A stretch of 64,000 nucleotides of DNA from Herminiimonas sp. CN (lineage in GTDB: Bacteria; Pseudomonadota; Gammaproteobacteria; Burkholderiales; Burkholderiaceae_D): NCBI RefSeq assembly GCF_000622895.1, contig NZ_AVCC01000001.1, positions 1 through 64,000 on the forward strand, given 5' to 3'. Every line of letters starts with the position of its first letter. Positions within the stretch are counted from its first letter, which is position 1. The position numbers were made by a program, and so were the translations under genes. The notes under the pieces are model-generated. The model searched no databases. It saw only the letters and a list, made by a program, of their open reading frames with translations, and was not told the DNA's origin. Below are positions 23,601 through 32,984 of this stretch, in pieces.

Positions 23601-26411
23601 CAATACCCGCCATTGTGTCCGGAGGATTGCATCAAGGCTGATCCAGGCTTCATACGGCATGAAGCTCAGGGACAGTGCGGCATGGATGAAGTGTTGCGTA
23701 GTCGATCGCAGCAATGTCGAAAAATGCTGATGGAACAGCATGTCGTTCGGTTTGCGCGCAAGATCTAGAATGAAGGAGCAGATCGATGGAATCAGCACGA
23801 TGCCAAGTGCCGTACCGGTCCAGAACCAGGCCGCTGACAAGGATGGCGACAAGGCAGTCCAGCCTGTTAATAATAATGCCGCCAGAGCGCACGGTACGAC
23901 GCTGCGGCGCAGATTGTCGAATAGCTTCCAGCGCGACAATGCCGATAGCGGATTGCGGTGGAGCACCATTTTGCCGGTGGATGAATCGCGAACGCCTGGC
24001 ACCATCGGCAGCAGCCAGGAGGCGATCTGCCAGTCGCCGCGGATCCAGCGATGTTGGCGGCTGATGTCGGCGCTGTAGCAGGAGGGATATTCTTCATAAA
24101 GTTGCACATCATTCAACAGACCGGCACGTGCATAACATCCTTCCAGCAAATCATGGCTGAGAATACGGTTTTCCGGCATGCGGTCGCGCAGGGCACGTTC
24201 GAATGCGTCGACGTCGTAAATGCCTTTGCCGATGAAGGAGCCTTCACCGAATACATCCTGATAGACATCCGACACGGTGCGCGTATAGGGATCGATACCT
24301 GCTTCGCCGCCGCACAGCAGGGCATAACGCGATGCCTCGGCGCCGGGAAAGCTGACTGCCACGCGTGGCTGCAGGATGCCGTAGCCCTCGCAGATGCGCT
24401 GGCGTTGCTCGTCAAACTGCGCCCGGTTCAGCGGATGTGCCATCGTGGCCGCGAATTTGCGTGCGGCGTCGCGCGGCAATTGCGTATCGGTGTCGAGCGT
24501 GATCACATACCTGACATTGCTCAGGCCTTCGGTGTTACCAACAATCAGCGAGAACGCATCGGTCGCGCCGCCGCGCAAGAAGGCGTTGAGGTCGCCCAGT
24601 TTGCCGCGTTTTCGTTCGTAGCCCATCCAGGTTTTTTCCTGCGCGTTCCAGCGCCGCGGCCGATGCAGCAGCAGGAAATAGTCATTTTTGGCGCCGTGAT
24701 ATTTTTGGTTTAGTTCATCAATGTTCTTCTTTGCGCGTTCCAGCAGGATTGCATCGGCCGGTGTGGTTTCTGTTTCCGCATCGGCGAAATCGCTCAGCAG
24801 GCAAACGCGCAGATTGTCGTCGCGGTTGGCGAGAAAGCGGACCTCGAGCGCTTCAGTCAGGCTGTCAATATTTTGTGTCGTAAACAGCATCGTCGGCACA
24901 ACGATGAGGGTGCGCGATTCGAGTGGAATGCCATCCGAAAAATCCATGCGGGGAAGTGGATGGGGCAGGCTGATCAAGGTGGCAAACCAGTTGACCATGG
25001 ACAGCGCAAGCTGGCTGCTGGCAACCAGTGTGATCAATGCGACCAGCGCAAGCAGCCATTCATCCACGCCATCGGCACCGGCTTTGGCAACGATGGCACC
25101 GGTGGCGGCCAAGGTCAGCAACAGTATGCTGCCAAGATAGATAGTCAAGGGCGCGCTTCTGCCCGCGCGCTGCAGTGCTTCCAGCATTGGCAGCTGAAAA
25201 TTTGCCGATCGTTCCAGCTCCGGAAGACCGTTGCCAATCAGGTAATAACCAATATGCGCGGTGCGCTCTTCGGCCCCGGCCTGGCTTGCAGTGGCGCTGG
25301 CGAGTCGAAATGCATTGTCGGCGACTTCCACTTCGGACAGGCGGCTATGCTTGGCAATTTTTTCCACCACATGCCGATAGTGATCGCGCGTCGCGAAATC
25401 CATTCTGGTGTAGACGCCGGCCGGGTCTTTGCGCAAAGTGTGCTCGACCACGCTCAAGGTTTCGACAAACACGCGCCAGTCCATGGCAAGGAGGAAGCGC
25501 AGGCTGCCGATACTGTTGCTGATCGATACCTGTTCGGCGGCTTGCTGTTGGGTTTCGAGCTGGATCAGATGCTCAATGGTTTGGCCAGACTCTGCCAGCC
25601 GTTGCGATAGCCAGGTTAGCGGCAGTGTCAGGCCGTGCTCTTGCAAGCGCTGCACCAGTTCTGCGACGAATGCGCTATCTATTGGCGGATCGGAGCGTGC
25701 CATGTCAGCGACCAGCAGAATCAGATTGCTTGGATCATGTTCGGCGGTCTCCGCCATTTTTTCTGCCCAGTCATATGCCAGGTTGCGGTTGCAACGGGTT
25801 GTTGCCAGACGGGTGGCGACGCGTCGCAGGTTTTCGAGCAGTGCGAGCCGCAACATGATCGGGATCGCCCACAATTCTCCGAGCTTGAGGGTGGTGACCT
25901 GCTGGTAGGCCGTGACGAAACGGGTCAAACTCTCAGGATCAACCCGGCCATCACCATGTGAAATGGTTTCCAGTGCGATGTCATATACACGCGGTTTGCC
26001 GGCGGATGCGCCGCGCAGCAAGCGTGGCAATTCCTTGCTGTAATTTTTGGGAAAATGCCGCTTGGCGGTGCAGATATGTTCTTCGATCATGTAGAAATTA
26101 TCGAGGAGCCACTCCGCTGCAGGCGTCACTTGCCGGCCGGCCTTGATGGCCTCGGTCAACTGATTGCAGGCATCGATGATGACAGTTTCATTGTCGGCGA
26201 GGCGCGATAACAACTGGTCGCGCCCGCGCCCAATGCTGATCTTGTGGGCATTGGCCAGGATGCGGCCGTGTTGTTCCATTTGCAATGCGCTGAATAACTC
26301 AGCGCGCAGCGGCAATCCATCATCCGCATGCCGGCCTGAAAAATTGTTTTTCAGCAATACGCTCTTGGCTTTACGTAAATTGCCGCGCAAAAAATCACGA
26401 TCAGGTTTCAA
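17634..26411 (-). CDS. ndvB: Cyclic beta-1,2-glucan synthase (NdvB/Cgs type)
   Basis: A giant inner-membrane enzyme that uses UDP-glucose to initiate, elongate and cyclise beta-1,2-glucan. At 2925 residues it is close to Brucella Cgs and rhizobial NdvB. Order: cytoplasmic helical N-terminus; transmembrane helices near 410-480; GT84 glycosyltransferase (LDTDTQLPRDAARKF near 639; QHRWIRGDWQ near 788); more transmembrane helices near 845-1040; a PF10091 glucoamylase-like domain (GVPWGISESGYNAF near 1460); GH94 sandwich domains near 1600-1850 and 2080-2330; and a GH94 (alpha/alpha)6 catalytic barrel (GSCDWNDGMNKVGEHGQG near 2600), which controls chain length by phosphorolysis. No frameshift seen. 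No NdvA exporter nearby, so export or an intracellular fate is open. Confidence 0.93.
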   Translation of the reverse strand: MKPDRDFLRGNLRKAKSVLLKNNFSGRHADDGLPLRAELFSALQMEQHGRILANAHKISIGRGRDQLLSRLADNETVIIDACNQLTEAIKAGRQVTPAAEWLLDNFYMIEEHICTAKRHFPKNYSKELPRLLRGASAGKPRVYDIALETISHGDGRVDPESLTRFVTAYQQVTTLKLGELWAIPIMLRLALLENLRRVATRLATTRCNRNLAYDWAEKMAETAEHDPSNLILLVADMARSDPPIDSAFVAELVQRLQEHGLTLPLTWLSQRLAESGQTIEHLIQLETQQQAAEQVSISNSIGSLRFLLAMDWRVFVETLSVVEHTLRKDPAGVYTRMDFATRDHYRHVVEKIAKHSRLSEVEVADNAFRLASATASQAGAEERTAHIGYYLIGNGLPELERSANFQLPMLEALQRAGRSAPLTIYLGSILLLTLAATGAIVAKAGADGVDEWLLALVALITLVASSQLALSMVNWFATLISLPHPLPRMDFSDGIPLESRTLIVVPTMLFTTQNIDSLTEALEVRFLANRDDNLRVCLLSDFADAETETTPADAILLERAKKNIDELNQKYHGAKNDYFLLLHRPRRWNAQEKTWMGYERKRGKLGDLNAFLRGGATDAFSLIVGNTEGLSNVRYVITLDTDTQLPRDAARKFAATMAHPLNRAQFDEQRQRICEGYGILQPRVAVSFPGAEASRYALLCGGEAGIDPYTRTVSDVYQDVFGEGSFIGKGIYDVDAFERALRDRMPENRILSHDLLEGCYARAGLLNDVQLYEEYPSCYSADISRQHRWIRGDWQIASWLLPMVPGVRDSSTGKMVLHRNPLSALSRWKLFDNLRRSVVPCALAALLLTGWTALSPSLSAAWFWTGTALGIVLIPSICSFILDLARKPNDMLFHQHFSTLLRSTTQHFIHAALSLSFMPYEAWISLDAILRTQWRVLVSHRKLLEWNPSSQTNRQSSRGLYATYRSMWIAPMTALASAAYLIADNPIAIGAAAPILLLWLVSPIIAYWISQPVPRRTAHLSDEQTLFLKSLSRKTWLFFETYVGPEDNWLPIDNVQEHPVAVVAHRTSPTNIGLSLLANLAAYDFGYIHAGQLIERSQKTLQTMAFLERYQGHFYNWYGTKDLEPLHPMYVSTVDSGNLAGHLLTLGPGLTGLLDTPILAARVFAGIRDTYEILCENAGNTPLATLLQFEKDLESTCQSAPCTLMLAHDCLERLSHSAASFLAGLEAAPSLQPNLQLNGWARALASQCHAALNELSLLAPWTQMPTPAEWRTHFPALDEIPTLRQLAQLHANLAPVFKQWLADQTNPNDAQQVSALNQLVSEGSHNVTQRMLLIDQLALQSAEFARMEYGFLYDPATYLLAIGYNVTERRLDASSYDLLASEARLTTFVAIAQGQLPQESWFALGRQLTIASGEPILLSWNGSMFEYLMPLLVMPTFKNTLLDQTYHSAVERQIEYGTQRGVPWGISESGYNAFDASLNYQYRAFGVPGIGFKRGLGDDLVIAPYASMMALMVVPEAACANLQQLSAQGFEGKFGFYEAIDYTSSRLPYGQSNVTVRSFMTHHQGMSFLSLAYLLLDRPLQKRFASDPLFQATMLLLHERVPKASATYSNTTELADIRTVSTDQGKQMRVLQRPDSRTPEVQLLSNGRYHVMVTSGGGSSSRWNDLSITRWREDSTRDNWGTFCYVRDMEDGHFWSTAFQPTLAQPQTYEVFFSEGRAEFRRNDNDFDMHTEIVVSPEDDIELRRTRIINSSRSRRTIEITSYAEVVLAPAAADAMHPAFGNLFVQTEILHLRRAILCTRRPRSIHEKMPWMFHLMAVHGVDINAVSYETDRMQFIGRGNTIAAPQAMFDPAPLTGAQGSVLDPIVAIRYQITLDAEQSIIIDMVTGIGESRELCLGLIDTYQDRHLADRVIELSWTHSQVVLRQLNASEADAQLYARLASSIIFVNPLLRAEASVLLRNYRGQSGLWSFAISGDLPIVLVQIKNQENIGLVRQLIQAHAYWRSKGLAVDLVIWNEEHNGYRHGLHEQIMGLIASVIGAHAIDRPGGIFVRLLDQISNEDRVLFQSVARVILTDSRGTLAEQINRRDLRGVRIPRLTATGNLQPAIANKNISKGDVLPTRNLILSNGIGGFTPDGREYVITTAAGQVTPAPWVNVIANPQFGTVISESGQAYTWGENAHEFRLTPWDNDPVCDTGGEVFYLRDEKTGRYWSPTPLPRRGEGDYVTRHGFGYSVFEHAEDGITSELTVCVALDASVKYSILRIRNDSDTMRTLSATGYVEWVLGDLGPKSTMHIITETDPATGALFARNPYNTEFTERTAFFDVDATSRTISGDRNEFIGRNGSLQNPVAMKRVRLSGKVGAGLDPCAAMQVQFELLHGQQREIVFMLGMADTRHTDVSNLVRRLRGSTAAWDALEAVHTYWDRTLGAVQVETPDHSLNILANGWLMYQTIACRLWARSGYYQSGGAFGFRDQLQDTMALVHSHPELMRAHLLLCAAHQFIEGDVLHWWHPPTERGVRTHCSDDYLWLPLAVHRYVISTGDTGVLNEMAHFIEGRSVNPEEDSYYDLPNRSAQIATLYEHCVRAIERGLKFGVHGLPLIGSCDWNDGMNKVGEHGQGESIWLGFFLYEVLMCFSEVATNHNDQTFADRCHAEAAQLRQNIEKNGWDGAWYRRAYFDDGTPLGSAQNVECQIDSISQSWAVLSGAGNLERVRMAMQAVDRRLVRRADSIIQLLDPPFDKSDLNPGYIRGYVPGVRENGGQYTHAAIWSAMAFAKMGDSRRAWELLQMINPVNHGKTATDIATYKVEPYVIAADVYAVTPHVGRGGWTWYTGSAGWMYRLIVESLLGLKLEGDKLTIMPCLPADWSTYAMHYRYRDTMYRIEVTQSSVLGAKGNVKLDGIEQMDGTIPLLDDKHQHTVAILVLTPPQF

Positions 26412-27166
26412 TTCTGACGTTTCTTTCTATTCAGCGAATCTGGATGACCCGGATCGCCGAGGAGGCGTAGCGTTGGCGGAACTCCGATTCTGGTATTGCC
26501 GGAGATCGATAAGCTACTGGATTGATTCAGGAAAAACGGGAACGCTGCGTCTGTCTTTTGGCGTGCTGCTGAAATTAACCTTTAAACATTATCGTTTGGG
26601 CGATGGACTGGATTTTGCGTTACCGCATAGGGAAGATCTTTATCCGTTGTCTTCTTGAAGTTTCTTGAAAAACGTGCCAGGAATGCAAGTTGTACGGTGT
26701 GCGCCGCGACAGGGTCATTGCTGCCCGGTGTCGCCAGTGCAGTTCAATGGAGCCCGGATATAAAAAATATCTTCTGTGCTAGTTACTCCCATGTGTATTT
26801 ATAATGCGCACATAAAAATAGGCGGTTAATGATGCGTTTTTGCACATACTCAATTTATTGCTCTTTATTATTGGCAACTGCGTATTCCGCGATGGCGCGG
26901 CTTTCGCGTTTGCCTTGTTCATCGCGGCGCGCAAGCCGACGCCGCCCCGGAAAGTTCAAAAAACACCCACAGACTTCCGTGGCGCGCCTATTTTTAGATG
27001 CGACTTGTGCAATTACTATCTTTTTGGCGCACACTGAGCGTTGTGGAATGTCGTGTTTAGCCAAGTTTTACTCAAGTGCCCGGCGCGCGTTAGTGCATAG
27101 ACAGCGAAGAGTGTTCCCGTCGCTGCATGCCGCCGGTGCAAGGCGCGCCCAAACGAGGAAATCGTC
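26412..27166. other. Divergent intergenic region between ndvB and tal
   Basis: About 755 bp. Open frames at 26164-26658 and 26829-27170 on the plus strand show no family features and no good start, and are not called. A TATAAT at 26800-26805 with a poor -35 could serve the rightward tal operon. I see no repeat or RNA gene. Confidence 0.5.
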
Positions 27167-28273
27167 ATGAACGCTATTGAAGATCTTCATGAACTGGGGC
27201 AAAGCCTGTGGCTCGACAACATCACGCGTGAATTGTTGAGCAGCGGCACCTTGCAACGCTATCTGAGAGACTTTGCCATCACCGGGCTCACTTCGAATCC
27301 GACAATTTTCGATAAGGCGATTCGCAATACGTATTTTTATGATGCGGCGATTCTCGCAAAGGCCGCCGAAGAAAAGTCAGGAGAGGCGCTGTTTTTCGAA
27401 CTGGCGCTGGAAGACCTGACCCGGGCCGCCGACCTGTTTCTTCCGATTCACACGGCGACGCGCGGCGTTGATGGCTGGGTTTCGCTCGAAGTGTCGCCCT
27501 TGCTGGCGAACGATGCGATTGGCACGGTGCGGGAAGCTGCGCGACTCCACGCACGCGCACAACGGGTCAATCTATTCATCAAGATTCCGGGCACGTCCGC
27601 TGGCCTCATAGCCATTGAAGAATCGATTTTCGCCGGTGTGCCGGTCAACGTCACGCTGCTATTTTCGCGCGAACAATACCTGGCAGCCGCCGATGCGTAT
27701 ATGCGCGGTATCGAAAGGCGGATCGCTGCGGGACTGAATCCAAAGGTCGGTTCGGTTGCTTCGATTTTCGTCAGTCGCTGGGATGTTGCCGTCAAGGATG
27801 CCGTTCCTGTAGCACTGCGCAATCAACTTGGCATCGCCATTGCACGACGCGCATATCGGGCCTATCGCAAACTATTAGTCTCGCCGCGCTGGCGCAAGCT
27901 GACAGAAGCAGGCGCTGGCGAGCAGCGCCTGCTGTGGGCGAGCACCGGCACCAAAGATCCTTTAGCACCCGATACGCTCTATCTGCAGGCGCTAGCCGCG
28001 CCCGATACCATCAACACCATCCCGGAAAAGACGTTACTTGCTTTCGCCGATCACGGCGCGGTGAGCGGCAGCATGCCGGCGGACGGCGGCGATGCCGAAA
28101 ATGTTATCGCTGCCTTTGTGCAGGCGGGCGTGGACGATGCCGTGCTGGCCACCCAGTTGCAGCGGGATGGCGCCGCAGCGTTCAGCACGTCGTGGCGCGA
28201 TTTGATGGCATGCATTGCAACCAAGAGTGCAAGGCTTGCAAAAGCCGAAACGGGCAGGGACGACCGGTCATGA
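27167..28273 (+). CDS. tal: Transaldolase
   Basis: Transfers dihydroxyacetone between sugar phosphates in the non-oxidative pentose phosphate pathway. The 368-residue protein has the N-terminal [18 protein letters not shown] and [13 protein letters not shown] blocks, the Schiff-base lysine motif [13 protein letters not shown], and ASTGTKDP near the C-terminal third. It belongs to the longer class often linked or fused to pgi. It begins an operon: its stop overlaps the pgi ATG by four bases (ATGA). Confidence 0.94.
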   Translation: MNAIEDLHELGQSLWLDNITRELLSSGTLQRYLRDFAITGLTSNPTIFDKAIRNTYFYDAAILAKAAEEKSGEALFFELALEDLTRAADLFLPIHTATRGVDGWVSLEVSPLLANDAIGTVREAARLHARAQRVNLFIKIPGTSAGLIAIEESIFAGVPVNVTLLFSREQYLAAADAYMRGIERRIAAGLNPKVGSVASIFVSRWDVAVKDAVPVALRNQLGIAIARRAYRAYRKLLVSPRWRKLTEAGAGEQRLLWASTGTKDPLAPDTLYLQALAAPDTINTIPEKTLLAFADHGAVSGSMPADGGDAENVIAAFVQAGVDDAVLATQLQRDGAAAFSTSWRDLMACIATKSARLAKAETGRDDRS

Positions 28274-29922
28274 GTTACACCAAAGCCACGCCTTACCCGC
28301 GACTTACCGAGCGGCCCGCGTGGCAGGCCTTGGCGAAGCACTACCGGCAAGTGCACGATCTGCATTTATGGCGGCTTTTTTCCGACGATCCACAGCGCGG
28401 CGAGCGCCTGACTGCTGAAGGCGCTGGTCTCTACCTCGATTACTCGAAAAATCGCGTCACCGACGAGACGATTAAGCTGCTGCTGCAGTTGGCTGGGGAA
28501 TGCGGCCTGGCTGGGCGTATCGATGCCATGTTCAGCGGCCAGAAGATCAACACCAGCGAGGAAAGAGCGGTGCTCCACGTCGCCCTGCGTGCGTCGGCGA
28601 GCGAGCGGATCGAAGTCGATGGGGTGAACGTGGTGCCAGAGGTGCATGCGGTTCTCGCGCATATGGCAACGTTTTCCGACAGCGTGCGCAGCAAAAGCTG
28701 GCTGGGGCATACCGGCCGGGCCATTCGTAATGTGATCAATATCGGTATCGGCGGTTCCGATCTCGGCCCGGTCATGGCATATGAAGCGCTGCGGCATTAC
28801 AGCCGGCGCGACATGACGTTTCGCTTCATTTCCAACGTCGACGGCACGGATTTCGCGGAAGCCACGCGTGATCTGGACCCGGAAGAGACGCTGTTCATCA
28901 TCTGTTCCAAGACCTTCGCGACGCTTGAAACGCTAACCAATGCGCACTCTGCCCGGGCCTGGTGCCTGCGCAAGCTCAAGGACGAGCGGGCGGTGCAGCG
29001 CCATTTCGTTGCCGTATCGACAAATGCAGAAGGGGTGGAGGAGTTCGGCATTGACACCGCCAACACGTTTGGTTTCTGGGATTGGGACGGTGGACGTTAT
29101 TCGATGGAATCGGCGATCGGGCTATCGACCATGCTTGCCATCGGGGCGGAAAATTTTTATGCCATGCTGTCCGGCTTTCATGCGATGGATACGCATTTCC
29201 GGAGTACCCCGTTCGACCGGAACCTGCCGGTGCTGATGGGCTTGCTGGCGGTCTGGAACAATGATTTTCTGGGTGCAAATACGGTCGCAGTGTTGCCTTA
29301 TGAACACTACCTGAAGCGTTTCCCTGCGTATCTGCAGCAGTTGGCGATGGAAAGCAACGGTAAACACGTCACCCTGGAAGGTGCCCAAGCCGAGGTGCCG
29401 ACTGGACCGATCTACTGGGGCGAGCCAGGCACCAATGGCCAGCACTCATTCTATCAATTGATCCATCAGGGAACCGCACTCGTGCCCTGCGACTTTATCG
29501 GTTTTTGCCAGTCGCTCAATCCAATGGGCCGCCATCACGATTTGCTGCTGGCCAACTTGTTCGCACAGACCGAAGCGCTGGCATTCGGCAAGACAAAAGA
29601 GCAAATTGCGGCCGAAGGCACGCCGTCCTGGCTGGTGCCGCATCGTGTGTGCGAGGGCAATCGTCCGACCAATACCATTCTCGCTGAACGCCTGACCCCG
29701 GGCACGCTTGGACAACTGGTTGCACTGTATGAACATAGTGTTTTTACGCAGGGAGCGATCTGGAATATCGATTCCTTCGATCAGTGGGGCGTCGAACTCG
29801 GCAAGGTTTTGGCGCAACGCATCATTCCTGAACTGGAAAGTGCGGATGAGCCCAAGCTTGGGCACGACAGTTCAACCAATGCATTGATCCGGCGCTACCG
29901 ACGCCTGCGAAAAGAGCCATGA
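28270..29922 (+). CDS. pgi: Glucose-6-phosphate isomerase
   Basis: Interconverts glucose-6-P and fructose-6-P. The 550-residue protein has [13 protein letters not shown], the phosphosugar-binding [29 protein letters not shown] with its conserved Arg-Tyr-Ser, and the C-terminal signature [10 protein letters not shown]. The frame is open upstream to 27934, but the ATG at 28270 overlapping the tal stop gives the family length. Its stop overlaps the pgm start. Confidence 0.96.
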   Translation: MSYTKATPYPRLTERPAWQALAKHYRQVHDLHLWRLFSDDPQRGERLTAEGAGLYLDYSKNRVTDETIKLLLQLAGECGLAGRIDAMFSGQKINTSEERAVLHVALRASASERIEVDGVNVVPEVHAVLAHMATFSDSVRSKSWLGHTGRAIRNVINIGIGGSDLGPVMAYEALRHYSRRDMTFRFISNVDGTDFAEATRDLDPEETLFIICSKTFATLETLTNAHSARAWCLRKLKDERAVQRHFVAVSTNAEGVEEFGIDTANTFGFWDWDGGRYSMESAIGLSTMLAIGAENFYAMLSGFHAMDTHFRSTPFDRNLPVLMGLLAVWNNDFLGANTVAVLPYEHYLKRFPAYLQQLAMESNGKHVTLEGAQAEVPTGPIYWGEPGTNGQHSFYQLIHQGTALVPCDFIGFCQSLNPMGRHHDLLLANLFAQTEALAFGKTKEQIAAEGTPSWLVPHRVCEGNRPTNTILAERLTPGTLGQLVALYEHSVFTQGAIWNIDSFDQWGVELGKVLAQRIIPELESADEPKLGHDSSTNALIRRYRRLRKEP

Positions 29923-31580
29923 TGAAAATCAGCCTATTGGCCGGAAAACCGGCCCCACCTGAAATACTGGTGGATGTGCCCAGACTCATTACGGCTTACT
30001 ACACGGATATGCCAGATCTGTCGGTACCCGGGCAGCGTGTGATATTCGGTACCTCGGGCCATCGCGGCTCTTCATTCGAGGCCAGCTTTAATGAATGGCA
30101 CGTACTCGCCATAAGCCAGGCCATTTGCGAGTATCGGGCCAGACAGGGCATCAATGGCCCGTTGTTCATGGGAATTGACACGCACGCATTGTCGGCACCC
30201 GCTTGCGCCAGCGCGCTAGAAGTGTTGGCCGCCAACGGCGTGAACGTCATGCTTGCGCCGCACGACGAATACACGCCGACGCCCGCGATTTCGCTCGCCA
30301 TACTCATGCATAATCGCGCCCGCACTACCGGTTTGGCCGATGGCATCGTCATCACGCCTTCGCACAATCCGCCCGATAACGGTGGATACAAGTACAACCC
30401 GCCGCACGGCGGGCCGGCTGGTACCGGCGTGACGGTCTGGATTGAGGCAAAAGCCAACGAATTTCTGAAAAATGGCCTGAATGACGTCAAGAGAATGTCC
30501 TACCAGCAGGCGCTATGCGCGGACACCACGCACCGCTACGACTATCTGGATGCATACGTGCGTCAACTCGACCGGATTATCGATATGGCAGCGATTCGCA
30601 GCGCCACTATCCGTCTTGGGGTGGATCCGCTCGGCGGTGCCGGTGTGCACTACTGGGTGCGGATAGGCGAACGCTACGATCTGAACCTGTGCGTGATCAG
30701 CGACGAAGTCGACCCGACATTCCGGTTCATGACTGTCGACTGGGATGGCCGCATTCGCATGGATCCGTCATCGTCCTATGCAATGCAGCGTCTTATCGGG
30801 TTGAAGGATCGCTACGATATTGCATTCGCATGCGATACCGATCACGACCGGCATGGCATCGTTACCCCAGGTGCCGGTTTGGTGCGTCCCAATCACTATC
30901 TTTCCGTTGCAATTGATTATCTGTTCCAGAACCGGCCGCAATGGTCCAAAGAGGCAGGTGTGGGGAAAACCGTCGTCAGTAGCCAAATGATCGATTGCGT
31001 GTGCGCACGACTGGGTCGGAAACTGTATGAGGTTCCGGTCGGCTTCAAGTGGTTTGCAGCTGGTTTGCGCGACGGTTCCTTGGGTTTCTGCGGTGAAGAA
31101 AGTGCGGGTGCATCATTTTTGCGTATCGACGGTTCGGTCTGGACTACAGATAAAGACGGACTGGTCCCGGCCTTGCTTGCGGCGGAGATCACAGCGCGCA
31201 GCGGGCGCGATCCGGGCGAGATCTATCGCGAACTTTCACGGGAATGCGGCGATCCTGTCGCTGACCGAGTCGATGCGCCCGCCACGCCGGCGCAAAAGAA
31301 AATGTTGTCGAAGCTCTCGCAGCAGCAGGTGCAATGCAGCGAGCTTGCCGGCGAAAAAATTCAGAGTGTTCTCACTAAAGCGCCTGGGAACGGCGCCTCG
31401 ATCGGGGGAGTGAAGGTTTCCACCGACGGCGGCTGGTTTGCGGCGCGCCCATCCGGAACGGAAGATGTTTACAAAATTTATGCAGAGAGCTTTCATGGGG
31501 AAGATCATTTGCGCCGCATCATGAAAGAAGCGCAGGCGATTGTGGATGCCGTGCTTGCTCAAGGGAAAGACGGCCAGTAA
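29919..31580 (+). CDS. pgm: Phosphoglucomutase (alpha-D-glucose phosphate-specific)
   Basis: Interconverts glucose-1-P and glucose-6-P. The 553-residue protein has [20 protein letters not shown] at the N-terminus, the phosphoserine loop [19 protein letters not shown], the metal loop [11 protein letters not shown], the sugar loop [12 protein letters not shown], and the phosphate-binding [13 protein letters not shown]. Starts within the pgi stop (ATGATG, two candidate ATGs). In this context it links glucose-1-P released from glucan by GH94 phosphorolysis to glucose-6-P. Confidence 0.96.
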   Translation: MMKISLLAGKPAPPEILVDVPRLITAYYTDMPDLSVPGQRVIFGTSGHRGSSFEASFNEWHVLAISQAICEYRARQGINGPLFMGIDTHALSAPACASALEVLAANGVNVMLAPHDEYTPTPAISLAILMHNRARTTGLADGIVITPSHNPPDNGGYKYNPPHGGPAGTGVTVWIEAKANEFLKNGLNDVKRMSYQQALCADTTHRYDYLDAYVRQLDRIIDMAAIRSATIRLGVDPLGGAGVHYWVRIGERYDLNLCVISDEVDPTFRFMTVDWDGRIRMDPSSSYAMQRLIGLKDRYDIAFACDTDHDRHGIVTPGAGLVRPNHYLSVAIDYLFQNRPQWSKEAGVGKTVVSSQMIDCVCARLGRKLYEVPVGFKWFAAGLRDGSLGFCGEESAGASFLRIDGSVWTTDKDGLVPALLAAEITARSGRDPGEIYRELSRECGDPVADRVDAPATPAQKKMLSKLSQQQVQCSELAGEKIQSVLTKAPGNGASIGGVKVSTDGGWFAARPSGTEDVYKIYAESFHGEDHLRRIMKEAQAIVDAVLAQGKDGQ

Positions 31581-31669
31581 TCGCCGTCTGAAGAAAGCAG
31601 AGCGGGAAACGCATAACGGGATCGCAGCATAAAAATCGTCGGATTTGTTTTTTAACTCGGAAATACAAC

Positions 31670-32977
31670 GTGCGTAAAAAAAAACTGACCACCGAAGCCG
31701 AGTTGAGCATGCTCCAACGGGAATCCTTCAGTTATTTCATGCATGAGACCAATCCGGCAAACGGTCTGGTGATCGACAAGACCGCGCCGAATTGGCCGGC
31801 CAGCGTCGCTGCGGTGGGTCTCGCGCTGGCAGCGTACCCGGTTGCGCTGGAACGCGGTTTCATCTCGCGTGCTGTAGCTGTCGAGCGTGTGCTGACGACG
31901 TTGCGATTTTTCTGGAATAGTCCGCAGGGACCCGAGGCCGACGCCACCGGATACAAGGGGTTTTACTACCATTTTCTGGATATGCAAACGGGCCTGCGTG
32001 CCTGGAATTGCGAACTTTCGACGATTGATAGTGCCTTTTTTCTGGCCGGTGCCTTGATGGCGGGCAGATATTTCGGAGCGACGACGGCGGACGAGACTGA
32101 AATCCGCACATTGGCCGATGCGCTCTATCTGCGCGCCGATTGGCCCTGGGCGCAGGCGAACGGTGTAGCGGTGTCGCTCGGATGGAAGCCTGAGAGCGGT
32201 TTCCTGTCCTATCGCTGGAAGGGATATGACGAAGCACTGTTGCTTTATATCATCGGCCTCGGCTCGCCTTCGCATCCATTGCCCCCAAGCTGTTACGAGG
32301 CGTGGGTCTCGGGCTACCAATGGGAGCACAGCTACGGTATCGATTATCTCTACGCCGGCGCATTATTCACACATCAGCTTTCGCATATCTGGGTGGATTT
32401 TCGTGGGATACAGGACGCGTTCATGCGCACCAAAGCCATCGACTATTTCGAGAACAGCCGCCGTGCGACGATGGTTCAGCAACGCTATGCGATTGACAAT
32501 CCGCACGGCTTCGCGGGTTATTGCGACTGTTGCTGGGGCGTTACTGCAAGCGACGGCCCTGGTCCTGCGATTCTTGAGATTGACGGCGTCAAGCGTGAAT
32601 TTTTCGATTACGTGGCGCGCGGCGTGCCACATGGTCCCGACGATGGCACTGTCGCACCGTGGGTGGTGGTGGCGTCACTGCCATTCGCGCCGGAAATCGT
32701 GCTGCCGGCCATCGACTATTTTGTCTACCAGCTCGATTTGAAAGGCGAGCATCCGTATGGTTTCAAAGCAACCTACAACGCCACCTATCCGAGCAAAAAA
32801 CGTAATCCGTACGGTTGGGTATCGCGCTGGCATTTTGGCATTAATCAAGGACCGATCATCCTGATGGTCGAGAACTATCGTAGCGGATTGCCGTGGCGCC
32901 TTATGCGAGACTGCCCTTACATCGCAGATGGTTTGCGGCGGGCCGATTTTACCGGCGGCTGGCTGAGTAAAGGCTGA
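31670..32977 (+). CDS. Glucoamylase-like (PF10091) / GH144-type beta-1,2-glucanase
   Basis: 435 residues from a GTG start. The segments LQRESFSYFMHETNPANGLV, GYKGFYYHFLDMQTGLRAWN and CELSTIDSAFFLAGALMAG are the PF10091 signature; GH144 endo-beta-1,2-glucanases belong here. The C-terminus carries WHFGINQGPIILMVENYRSG. There is no signal peptide, so it is probably cytoplasmic or periplasm-independent. It lies 89 bp after pgm and about 5 kb from the beta-1,2-glucan synthase, whose own middle domain is from the same family. Substrate beta-1,2-glucan is inferred from this context. Confidence 0.8.
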   Translation: MRKKKLTTEAELSMLQRESFSYFMHETNPANGLVIDKTAPNWPASVAAVGLALAAYPVALERGFISRAVAVERVLTTLRFFWNSPQGPEADATGYKGFYYHFLDMQTGLRAWNCELSTIDSAFFLAGALMAGRYFGATTADETEIRTLADALYLRADWPWAQANGVAVSLGWKPESGFLSYRWKGYDEALLLYIIGLGSPSHPLPPSCYEAWVSGYQWEHSYGIDYLYAGALFTHQLSHIWVDFRGIQDAFMRTKAIDYFENSRRATMVQQRYAIDNPHGFAGYCDCCWGVTASDGPGPAILEIDGVKREFFDYVARGVPHGPDDGTVAPWVVVASLPFAPEIVLPAIDYFVYQLDLKGEHPYGFKATYNATYPSKKRNPYGWVSRWHFGINQGPIILMVENYRSGLPWRLMRDCPYIADGLRRADFTGGWLSKG

Positions 32978-32984
32978 AATGCCT